Assembly (NCBI GenBank): GCA_021299565.1
Contig: JAJTHA010000106.1
Coordinates: 1 to 10,118 of the forward strand
Direction: 5' to 3'
DNA length: 10,118 nt
Source of the DNA: Candidatus Caenarcanales bacterium
GTDB lineage: Bacteria > Cyanobacteriota > Vampirovibrionia > LMEP-6097
Shown: positions 1 through 6,163 of the stretch, in pieces
Layout: every line of letters starts with the position of its first letter
Position numbering within the stretch: the stretch's first letter is position 1
Notes under the pieces: generated by a model
What the model saw: the letters and a program-made list of their open reading frames with translations, nothing else
Database searches by the model: none
Told to the model about the DNA's origin: nothing
Position numbers and translations under genes: made by a program

Positions 1-2
1 CA

Positions 3-197
3 AGCAAAGCTCATAGACCGGAAGTAATAGAAATAGCTAATTTGTTTAGATGCAGAATTATAGATGTCGCTGATGACACTCTGATTATAGAAGCTATTGG
101 TGACAATGAAAAGATCAACGCCATTATTCAAATTTTAAAACCATACGGAATCAAAGAAGTCGCTCGTACCGGAAGCATCGCGATGTCGAGGAAGTAA
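3..197 (+). CDS. ilvH: Acetolactate synthase small (regulatory) subunit, C-terminal end, 5' truncated by window edge
   Basis: Reading frame 3 gives 64 residues and a TAA stop; the rest of the gene lies left of the window. The fragment starts SKAHRPEVIEIANLFRCR and contains IIDVADDTLIIEAIGD, then KINAIIQILKPYGIKEVART and the ending GSIAMSRK. This is the conserved C-terminal domain of the acetolactate synthase regulatory subunit, where the family reads roughly FRaKvvDv...tiEvTGd..Ki.A....L.pyGi.EvaRTG..A.sR. The subunit binds the catalytic IlvB/IlvI chain, activates it and, in the family, confers valine feedback inhibition in branched-chain amino-acid synthesis in the cytoplasm. The valine-binding ACT domain is N-terminal and not visible. 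It converges with recG across a 94-bp gap that holds a palindromic repeat. The family call is firm; ilvH versus ilvN naming is a convention. Confidence 0.9.
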   Translation, partial: SKAHRPEVIEIANLFRCRIIDVADDTLIIEAIGDNEKINAIIQILKPYGIKEVARTGSIAMSRK

Positions 198-206
198 CTA
201 ACGCTT

Positions 207-283
207 GTCATTCTGAGCCAAAGGCGAAGAATCTCATTAACAGTAATCCTCATAACAAGATCCTTCACTTCGTTCAGGATGAC
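207..283. repeat. Imperfect inverted repeat in convergent gap (REP/MITE-like palindromic element)
   Basis: The left arm (207-234, starting GTCATTCTGAG) is the imperfect reverse complement of the right arm (258-283, ending CAGGATGAC), with a 23-nt AT-rich loop between. The arms carry the GTCATTCTGAG...GAAGAATCT signature that I associate with short dispersed palindromic repeats in many bacteria. It fills most of the gap between the convergent ilvH and recG genes, so its transcript could fold into a hairpin ending both messages. There is no T-run directly after the stem, so intrinsic terminator activity is inference. Confidence 0.75.
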
Positions 284-291
284 GATATCAA

Positions 292-2862
292 TCACCCAGC
301 GTTTAGATTCAAAGTTCTGTAAGACCTCGCAAGTCTGGCTTTTAAAGCAGGCTGCTGAGCGATTTCTGGATCCTGAATAATAAGCTTACGCGCATCTTCT
401 CTAGCAAGTTTAAGTAGCTCTTCCTGATCAACAAGCCCTTCTAAAACAGAATCTGGTAGACCAGATTGTCTAAGTCCTGTGATTTCTCCCGCTCCACGCA
501 ATTTAAGATCTTCTTGAGCAACCACAAATCCATTATTACTTTTACATAAAATATTTAAACGAGTCAAATTATTCTCTCCGCGAGATCCACTAGAAAGCAA
601 ACAATAAGACTGCTTGTCGCTTCTTCCTACTCTTCCTCTCAATTGATGCAATTGAGCCAAACCAAAACGCTCAGAGGATTCAATTAAAATTACTGTTGCA
701 TTAGGCACATCAACTCCAACTTCAATAACTGTAGTTGAAACAAGTATTTGGATTTTGCCATCTCTGAAATCCTGCATAATAGATTCTTTAATATCGTCTT
801 TCAATTTGCCGTGAATTAGACCGATACTATATTCTTCAAAATATCCCTTTGAAAGCTTTTCGTATTCAACTGTTGCAGCTTTTGCAGCTAGTGTTTCAGA
901 CTCTTCAATAAGAGGAAAAACTATATAAGCCTGGTTACCTTTATCAAGCTCCTCTTTAATCAATTCATGAGCATCATTTTTGTATTTAACAACAGAAGTA
1001 ATGATCGGGAGTCTACCAACAGGCATTTCGTCTATCTCAGACATATCAAGATCACCATGCATAGCAAGAGCAAGTGTTCTTGGGATAGGAGTTGCAGTCA
1101 TAAATAATTTTTCAACACTAGGGCTTGAAATTGAGTGAGCGACAGCATCCTGCCCCAAAGAAATTTGAGTGTCTTTGTTTTTGAAATTATTTTTGAGACT
1201 AAGCTTTTCACGCTGTTTAACACCAAATCTATGTTGTTCATCAATTACAATTAGACCAAGGTTGGCAAATTCAACACTATCCTGTATCAAGGCATGAGTA
1301 CCAACAACTATATTGATAGTTCCATTTCTAAGACCATCCAAAACCAATTTACGATCTCTAGTTCTTTGCTTACCAATAAGAATACCGACTTTGATCTGCA
1401 AATCAGCTTGCATCATATTGACCCATTCTTGAAATTTCTTGTAATGCTGCTCAGCCAAAATCTCAGTTGGCACCATAACCGCGCCCTGATAACCATCAGA
1501 AATAGCCACCAACAAACTCAAAAAAGCAACCACAGTTTTACCAGAACCAACATCGCCCTGAACCAGTCTGTGCATAGGTTCTTTAGAAACCATATCAGGT
1601 AGTATTTCATTGAAAAACACTCTTTGCTGCGCACTAGTCAATTCAAAAGGTAAACAAGAAATAAATTTGTCCACCAAACCATTATCAAAACAATTGAATT
1701 TAATACCTTGATTTTTTTTCTTGTGTTGGTATCTCAATTGAGAAAACTTCACCTGCATCAAGAAAAACTCTTCATACAAAAGCCTAGTTACTGCATTATT
1801 TTTGGATTCAATAGTTTCCGGAAAATGAATCTCATGAATTGCTTCTTTGTAGTGCATCAGCTGATTACTTTCGATAAATTCTTCAGGAATAAACTCTATC
1901 AATTGATCAGAATAATTTTGCAAAGAGGAAAAAATCAATCTTCTCAAATGCTTTAGTGATAAGCCTTGTGTAAGTGGGTAGATGGGGACTATTTTGGCGA
2001 TATTTATCTTAGACGATCTATCTTCTTCATTGAAATCTTCTGAAATGATCTCCATTGCAGTTTCTTGGAAAATCATATTCCTACCAGCTTTATCCAATTT
2101 GACTCTACCTACACAAAGTACTTGAGAACCTTCAGGGAATTGACCTTTGTATTGTTTGAGATAGAAATGAGTAGAATTACCTTGAAAAAATTTATTGATT
2201 TTTATTACGCCACTGTTGTCTTGAACAAAAATACTTATAACGATAATTCTTTTTTTTGGACTCTCAAAAGCCGTAACTCTACTAATAAATCCAATTATCG
2301 TGGCGTCAGTATCTGGAACAAGGTTGCGGATTGGAGTTGCGTCATCATAACTAACGTGTTTGCGCGGCAAATAATGCAATAAATTTTCAACTGTGTGAAT
2401 ATTAAGCTCAGCAAGTCTTTCAGCAAGTTTGGGACCAACGCCTTTGAGGTACTGAATATGACTTGAAGTGATATCTATGTTTGGATTAGCTGCATCTACT
2501 ACTGTAGGAGCTTTTACTACTTCTTCTTGTGAACTATATAATTCTTTGAGGTCACTTAATATCTCAAAAAGCTTTCTACAAGCATGCATACGGCTAGTCA
2601 AATCTAGAAGCGGATATCTTTCCATTAAAGCAAGTGCGCTGTACCACTGAGTACTTTTTGGAAAAAGCCTCAATGCTTCTTGAGATTGTTTTCTAACAAA
2701 ACTTGTGAAATCACCGGTTTTGCCGATAGCGTTAATGTATTGATGTTCGATTTCAAAATCAATAGCAAGCTTGAGCTTTTCGATTAGCTCTAAACCTTTG
2801 TCGTAGTTAGTGGTTTCTATCTGCAAGAACTTGTATTGTAGCGCATGGTGACTACTTCGCAC
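292..2862 (-). CDS. recG: ATP-dependent DNA helicase RecG with N-terminal extension
   Basis: RecG is the cytoplasmic double-strand DNA translocase that remodels stalled replication forks and branch-migrates Holliday junctions. In order: an extension at residues 1-135, helix-hairpin-helix-like KGVGPKLAERL near 140-150 starting the wedge region, and an OB-fold around 180-275. The helicase core has Walker A GDVGSGKT (436-443), DEQH (541-544), TATPIPRT (589-596) and QLRGRVGRS (about 739-747). The C-terminal QEDLKLRGAGE (783-793) is the RecG translocation motif. At 856 aa it is about 150 longer than typical RecG; long N-terminal extensions are known in cyanobacterial and plant RecG. An extra stretch of about 20 residues lies between DEQH and TATP. 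The start is GTG at 2862; the frame is open upstream to a TAA near 2925 but without an ATG, and the next in-frame ATG is residue 80. TTG at codon 13 is an alternative. I see no Shine-Dalgarno. A two-codon ATG-AAT-TAG ends on the first base of the GTG. Confidence 0.95.
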   Translation of the reverse strand: MRSSHHALQYKFLQIETTNYDKGLELIEKLKLAIDFEIEHQYINAIGKTGDFTSFVRKQSQEALRLFPKSTQWYSALALMERYPLLDLTSRMHACRKLFEILSDLKELYSSQEEVVKAPTVVDAANPNIDITSSHIQYLKGVGPKLAERLAELNIHTVENLLHYLPRKHVSYDDATPIRNLVPDTDATIIGFISRVTAFESPKKRIIVISIFVQDNSGVIKINKFFQGNSTHFYLKQYKGQFPEGSQVLCVGRVKLDKAGRNMIFQETAMEIISEDFNEEDRSSKINIAKIVPIYPLTQGLSLKHLRRLIFSSLQNYSDQLIEFIPEEFIESNQLMHYKEAIHEIHFPETIESKNNAVTRLLYEEFFLMQVKFSQLRYQHKKKNQGIKFNCFDNGLVDKFISCLPFELTSAQQRVFFNEILPDMVSKEPMHRLVQGDVGSGKTVVAFLSLLVAISDGYQGAVMVPTEILAEQHYKKFQEWVNMMQADLQIKVGILIGKQRTRDRKLVLDGLRNGTINIVVGTHALIQDSVEFANLGLIVIDEQHRFGVKQREKLSLKNNFKNKDTQISLGQDAVAHSISSPSVEKLFMTATPIPRTLALAMHGDLDMSEIDEMPVGRLPIITSVVKYKNDAHELIKEELDKGNQAYIVFPLIEESETLAAKAATVEYEKLSKGYFEEYSIGLIHGKLKDDIKESIMQDFRDGKIQILVSTTVIEVGVDVPNATVILIESSERFGLAQLHQLRGRVGRSDKQSYCLLSSGSRGENNLTRLNILCKSNNGFVVAQEDLKLRGAGEITGLRQSGLPDSVLEGLVDQEELLKLAREDARKLIIQDPEIAQQPALKARLARSYRTLNLNAG

Positions 2863-2873
2863 TAATTCATGAA

Positions 2874-2879
2874 AGTATA
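2874..2879 (-). promoter_or_regulatory. Possible -10 box for recG (TATACT)
   Basis: On the minus strand TATACT matches 5 of 6 bases of the bacterial -10 consensus and ends 11 nt before the GTG at 2862. A start 6-8 nt downstream would leave a leader of only a few bases. No good -35 is present: the expected position falls in the GC-rich palindromic element. Weak evidence on its own. Confidence 0.25.
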
Positions 2880-2886
2880 ATTTAAT

Positions 2887-2973
2887 GTCACTGCGAGCCG
2901 CGAAGCGGCGCGGCAGTCCAGTTTACCTTAAGCTCTGGATCGCCACGATTTGCTTCGCAAATCTCGCGATGAC
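2887..2973. repeat. Palindromic element with nested hairpins in both arms
   Basis: The outer arms 2887-2921 (GTCACTGCGAG... to ...GCAGTCCAG) and 2935-2973 (CTGGATCGCC... to ...CGCGATGAC) are imperfect inverted repeats. Inside each arm sits its own perfect small hairpin: GCCGC-GAA-GCGGC at 2897-2909 and GATTTGC-TTC-GCAAATC at 2947-2963. The element can thus fold as a long stem with two side hairpins. It is GC-rich against AT-rich surroundings and lies in the divergent gap between recG and the BI-1 gene. Termini of the GTCAyTsyGAG / GATGAC type are shared with the element at 207-283, suggesting related mobile or dispersed repeats. It interrupts no gene. Confidence 0.8.
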
Positions 2974-3017
2974 CTTATAATTACAGATTTGGCATTATAT
3001 AAATAATTGCAAGCACA

Positions 3018-3026
3018 TGCTATAAT
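3018..3026 (+). promoter_or_regulatory. Extended -10 promoter (TGC-TATAAT) for the BI-1 gene
   Basis: A perfect TATAAT (3021-3026) is preceded by TGN (3018-3020), the extended -10 arrangement that can work without a good -35. No -35-like hexamer lies at 16-18 bp. The box ends 8 nt before the ATG at 3035, so transcription would begin at or within about two bases of the start codon. Confidence 0.65.
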
Positions 3027-3034
3027 TAAAGATT

Positions 3035-3742
3035 ATGAACAACTACGATCCGCCAAATGCAAGTGGCAATAACCCTATAATAGGTGCCGTTTCAGCAAAA
3101 CAACAATTCATGACCAAGGTATTCGGTTGGATGGCGGCAGGTTTGGCTATATCTGGAACAACGGCTTATTTGTCAGCGAGTAGCCCGGTGATTATTCAAA
3201 CCCTATATTCAAATATGTTTCTTTTAATAGTTCTTGTGATAGGTTTATTTGCTTTGGTATGGAATATTTCTGCAAATATTTTGAAAATGTCTTACACTGC
3301 AGCTTTGGCAAACTTTGCAATTTATGCAGCACTTAATGGTTTAGTTTTGTCATCAGTATTTTTGGTATACACTACTGCATCAATCGCCTCTACTTTTATG
3401 GTTACATCAGGGACCTTTGCGGCGATGGCAATTTATGGTTTCGTGACCAAAAAAGATTTAAGTGGAGTTGGCTCAATGGCAATCATGGCACTAATCGGCA
3501 TAATCATTGCTCAAATCGTGAACATGTTCTTGCACAACTCTGGATTAAGCGCAATTATAAGTTATGTTGGAGTTTTGGTTTTTGTAGCTCTCACCGCTTA
3601 TGATGTACAAAAAATCAAAAACATGGGTGAGCAATCAAATTACCATGCCAATCTTGCAATTTCTGGAGCGCTTGCTCTCTATTTGGATTTTGTAAATTTG
3701 TTTATTTATCTACTTAGAATTCTTGGTAATAGAAGAGATTAG
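3035..3742 (+). CDS. Bax inhibitor-1 / YccA family integral membrane protein
   Basis: This 235-aa protein has a short polar N-terminus (MNNYDPPNASGNN) followed by about seven hydrophobic segments (roughly residues 29-48, 57-79, 86-110, 115-136, 147-168, 171-190 and 207-228). The family hallmarks are near the C-terminus: TAYDVQKIKNMG (Asp190) and ALYLDFVNLFIYLLRILGNRRD (Asp218). In characterised bacterial members (YetJ type) the equivalent aspartate pair forms a pH-sensitive latch for calcium leak across the inner membrane; transfer of that function here is inference. Length is normal for the family. ATG was chosen because it directly follows an extended -10 box; no Shine-Dalgarno is present. 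It is transcribed alone, divergent from recG and convergent with the 512-aa fibre gene 20 bp downstream. Confidence 0.93.
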   Translation: MNNYDPPNASGNNPIIGAVSAKQQFMTKVFGWMAAGLAISGTTAYLSASSPVIIQTLYSNMFLLIVLVIGLFALVWNISANILKMSYTAALANFAIYAALNGLVLSSVFLVYTTASIASTFMVTSGTFAAMAIYGFVTKKDLSGVGSMAIMALIGIIIAQIVNMFLHNSGLSAIISYVGVLVFVALTAYDVQKIKNMGEQSNYHANLAISGALALYLDFVNLFIYLLRILGNRRD

Positions 3743-3762
3743 TTTTTACGATTTAAAAATAT

Positions 3763-5301
3763 TTAATCAATAGGATCACCACCACCGCAAGCAAGGCTCT
3801 CTACAGGACCGTAAGAGGAAGTTGTTCGGTTCAGTTCTACCCATTTATCTATTGCTGCTATATAAATCAACATGATGGAGTCTGCTTGCCCTATGGAAAA
3901 TGAAGTCGATGCAGAGAGCACTAATCCATCACCATGATCAAGCGTAACGGTAGCATCGTCATACTTGCCGAATAGAATCAAGACTTGTCCATCAGTACCA
4001 TCATCTATTTGAGGATTGCGCGTAAAGTCTACATAATCTCCACTGCATAGACCAGAAACCACCATAATTGTATTTGTCAGGACGCTTGCTGGAATACCAT
4101 TAGCATTGCTAGCTATATAATAAATTGATGGAAAAGCTGTTGTTCCATTATTGTGCAAAGCTGCATCAGGTGTGGATGTCAAAAGACCAAACCAATTATT
4201 AGTATCATCCCAGACTAAGTTACTTGAATCTGCCGCAAAAGAACCTGCGGTATTGAACTGGACTGATCCTGTGCTACCTGCTATTGGGCTTCCGCCTCCT
4301 CCGCCGCCACTAGGTGTTAAAGCTAAAGTGAATGCAGTATAGTGTTGAGGATCAAAATCAAAATTATTAAAAGTCATTTTTTCTGTTGTAACTGCGCCGC
4401 TTATACTAGCCTTGTCAAACATGTACATATTGTCCATCGCATAGTTGTTAGTTACATCAACTCTAGTTGTATAACCATTAGTAACAGAATTAACCGTTGG
4501 TGCGTTAGTACCTTCACTTATAATCATCCCTAGTCTCACAATTGTTTCACCAGTTGCGGTAAATGAGGTTAACTGAGGGCTAGTAATATCATACTGACCA
4601 AAAGGAGGAAAACCATAAGTACCTTGACTTGAAGCAGAAGCAGCTATTGGTGCACTAGTAGAAACTCCGTTGTATACAAGAAAAGTGAATGCAGAATTAC
4701 TTGGTGACAATAAAGTCACTGTATACGAGGCAGGCTCTGATCCAGTAGCGATTTTATACAATATTGTTGTTCTTAAATAACTACCAGGCCCAGCCGTATC
4801 CAGTAACTGAGTCCAACCTGAAGGATAATAAGGACCATCATCATATGGATAGGCAAGTTTGATAATCATAAGATCATTTGCCACAACAGCTGGACGATTA
4901 ATAATAATAGTATCAGTGACTCCATAAACGCCCGATCCACTTGAAACACTGGATTTGAAATTAATAGCTCCGCCACCACCACCTCCTCCAGCAGTTGTAG
5001 CAAGAGCGCCATTATTGGTGATTCTCACGGGAATCTGATCATCACTATCAAAATACAATTCACTATCAGTCGAGCTAACGTAAAGTTTGCCGTAATTAAC
5101 AGGAGCAGTTTGAGTAGTTCCTTCTCTAATTGATATTTCACCATTGAGTGTCAATCTTGAACTAGTAGTACCGACACCAAAGCTTATATTTCTTGTTGGC
5201 GGGAAATACTCAAAACCAGCGCCAGTGTCTGCAGCTCTGACAAGACAAAAAACTTGAGTCGTAAAAATAATTATTAGAACTAATGTGATTTTTATTCTCA
5301 T
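3763..5301 (-). CDS. Secreted modular fibre-like protein, long form (512 aa) with inserted domain
   Basis: A Sec signal peptide is clear: MRIK, a hydrophobic core to about residue 21, and likely cleavage after VRA (residue 23). Residues 24-104 match the 281-aa neighbour: GAGFEYFPPTRN, the connector LTLNG, and the collar motif NYGKLYVSSTDSELYFDSDD. Seven glycines (105-111) lead to a domain of about 220 residues (112-331) absent from the neighbour, followed by six glycines (332-337). The shared part then resumes with GSTGSVQFN, WDDTNN, LLTSTPD, HNNGTTAF and SNANGIPA, and the shared C-terminal domain (about 408-492). The mature chain has exactly two cysteines, C419 and C505. It is the last gene of the three-gene run; the start is supported by GGTGAT six bases upstream. 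No LPXTG, lipobox or autotransporter barrel is visible. Probably surface or extracellular; function unknown. Confidence 0.85.
   Translation of the reverse strand: MRIKITLVLIIIFTTQVFCLVRAADTGAGFEYFPPTRNISFGVGTTSSRLTLNGEISIREGTTQTAPVNYGKLYVSSTDSELYFDSDDQIPVRITNNGALATTAGGGGGGGAINFKSSVSSGSGVYGVTDTIIINRPAVVANDLMIIKLAYPYDDGPYYPSGWTQLLDTAGPGSYLRTTILYKIATGSEPASYTVTLLSPSNSAFTFLVYNGVSTSAPIAASASSQGTYGFPPFGQYDITSPQLTSFTATGETIVRLGMIISEGTNAPTVNSVTNGYTTRVDVTNNYAMDNMYMFDKASISGAVTTEKMTFNNFDFDPQHYTAFTLALTPSGGGGGGSPIAGSTGSVQFNTAGSFAADSSNLVWDDTNNWFGLLTSTPDAALHNNGTTAFPSIYYIASNANGIPASVLTNTIMVVSGLCSGDYVDFTRNPQIDDGTDGQVLILFGKYDDATVTLDHGDGLVLSASTSFSIGQADSIMLIYIAAIDKWVELNRTTSSYGPVESLACGGGDPID
3826..4080 (-). repeat. 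Shared C-terminal domain, copy 3 (in the 512-aa protein)
   Basis: Runs from LTNTIMVV to WVELNR. Core motifs NPQIDDGTDGQVLIL, TVTLDHGDGLVLSASTSF and KWVELNR line up with the other two copies. SFSIGQADS replaces the SFTLGxGDT of the others. Confidence 0.8.
4309..4968 (-). other. Inserted domain of about 220 residues between polyglycine linkers
   Basis: Encodes residues 112-331 of the 512-aa protein. Motifs include YPSGWTQLLDT, LYKIATGSEPASYTVTL and FLVYNGVSTSAPI. This pattern (PSGW...LYxxATxxEPxSYT...YxGV) resembles a beta-sandwich module I recall from bacterial surface proteins, but I cannot name a family with certainty. The 281-aa neighbour has only a short Gly/Ser linker at this point, so this is a gain here or a loss there. 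Confidence 0.7.
4971..5154 (-). repeat. Collar module, copy in the 512-aa protein
   Basis: LTLNGEISIREGTTQTAP followed by NYGKLYVSSTDSELYFDSDD, IPVRITNNGALAT and a polyglycine linker. Most like the copies at 5831-6006 and 6821-6994 (the DSELYFDxDDQ subtype). Confidence 0.8.
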
Positions 5302-5307
5302 TTATAA

Positions 5308-5313
5308 ATCACC
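5308..5313 (-). promoter_or_regulatory. Ribosome binding site for the 512-aa gene (GGTGAT)
   Basis: GGTGAT matches the 3' part of the AGGAGGTGAT anti-anti-SD consensus and is followed by a 6-nt spacer before the ATG at 5301. It sits in the 13-nt gap after the stop of the 281-aa gene and supports this start. It is the clearest Shine-Dalgarno I see in the window. Confidence 0.5.
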
Positions 5314-5314
5314 A

Positions 5315-6160
5315 CTATAAACAAACACCGTGAGAAGGTGATGGACTCACAGAAGTATCAACTCTAAATATTTCTACCCACCTGCTAGCCACAGACATAT
5401 AAACTAAACCTAAAGTATCTCCTCTACCAAGGGTAAAAGAAGTACTAGCAGATAAAGCAAGACCTGCATTATGATCGACTTTTACTGTTGAATTATCAAA
5501 ACTGCCCACCAAAATCAATAACTGACCATCAGTACCAGCATCTATTTGAGGACTTCTGGTCCAGTCTACATTCACCCCCTCACAAGGTCCAGCCAGTCGC
5601 AATACTGTTCGAGTAATAGCAGCGGCTGGAATGCCGTTGGCATTACTAGTTTCATAATAACCTGAACCAAATGCAGTCGTACCATTATTGTGAAGCGTGA
5701 CATCTGGTGTAGATGTCAAAAGACCTAATCTATTATTAGTATCATCCCAATTGAAATTGGGCGTATCACCTGTAAAGGTACTACTAACATTAAACTGAAC
5801 AGCTCCAGTGCTGCCACCAGGAGTAGCACTGCCTCCGCCTCCACCACTAGTCGCAAGAGAACCATTACTAGTAATTTTTACAGGAGACTGATCATCAGCA
5901 TCAAAATACAATTCACTATCAGAGCTACTTACATAAACCTCTCCATAGTTTGCTGTTGCAGTTTGAGTTGTAGTTTCTCTTAAGGCAAAATCTCCATTGA
6001 GAGTTAATTTTGCGTTGTTAGTCAAAATCCCAATACTTACATTTCTAGAACTTGGGAAGACTTCTAGACCAGCTCCTGAATCTGCCGCGAAAGTATCAGC
6101 GTGAAACAACTCTAAACACAAAACTATTACTATGAAAAGTTTGACAAGCAATTTTCTCAT
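5315..6160 (-). CDS. Secreted modular fibre-like protein, short form (281 aa)
   Basis: The N-terminus MRKLLVKLFIVIVLCLELFH... is a Sec signal peptide with likely cleavage after TFA (residue 25), giving ADSGAGLEVFPSSRNVSIG. A connector (KLTLNG, 51-56) and a collar module (RETTTQTATANYGEVYVSSS, DSELYFDADD, 61-90) lead to a Gly-rich linker (106-118). Next come AVQFN, WDDTNN, LLTSTPD and HNNGTTAF, then a C-terminal domain (about 182-266) shared with both neighbours. The mature chain contains exactly two cysteines, C193 and C280, at positions equivalent to those of the 512-aa protein. Its ATG lies 3 nt after the stop of the large fibre gene, indicating one operon and probably translational coupling; the only SD-like stretch (AGTAGG) is about 15 nt upstream. 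It reads like a minimal version of the fibre design. Role unknown; an extracellular partner or cap is speculation. Confidence 0.85.
   Translation of the reverse strand: MRKLLVKLFIVIVLCLELFHADTFAADSGAGLEVFPSSRNVSIGILTNNAKLTLNGDFALRETTTQTATANYGEVYVSSSDSELYFDADDQSPVKITSNGSLATSGGGGGSATPGGSTGAVQFNVSSTFTGDTPNFNWDDTNNRLGLLTSTPDVTLHNNGTTAFGSGYYETSNANGIPAAAITRTVLRLAGPCEGVNVDWTRSPQIDAGTDGQLLILVGSFDNSTVKVDHNAGLALSASTSFTLGRGDTLGLVYMSVASRWVEIFRVDTSVSPSPSHGVCL
5363..5617 (-). repeat. Shared C-terminal domain, copy 2 (in the 281-aa protein)
   Basis: Runs from ITRTVLRL to RWVEIFR with core motifs SPQIDAGTDGQLLIL, TVKVDHNAGLALSASTSF and TLGRGDTLGLVY. Clearly aligned with the copies at 3826-4080 and 6176-6430. 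Confidence 0.8.
5831..6006 (-). repeat. Collar module, copy in the 281-aa protein
   Basis: LTLNGDFALRETTTQTATAN, GEVYVSSSDSELYFDADDQ, SPVKITSNGSLATSGGGGG. Very close to the copy at 6821-6994 in the large protein (ETTTQTA, GEVYVxSSDSELYFDADDQSPV). Confidence 0.8.
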
Positions 6161-6163
6161 AAA

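Noticed and set aside
1294..2650. Plus-strand open frames inside recG
   Set aside because: Antisense to a gene with all RecG motifs; translations show no family features.
3750..3768. AT-only inverted repeat after the BI-1 gene as a terminator
   Set aside because: The stem is short, without G-C pairs beyond its ends, and overlaps the end of the 512-aa gene; too weak to call.
5234..5301. Lipoprotein signal in the 512-aa protein (Cys19)
   Set aside because: The residues before the Cys (QVF) do not fit a lipobox, and a standard VRA/AD cleavage site follows.
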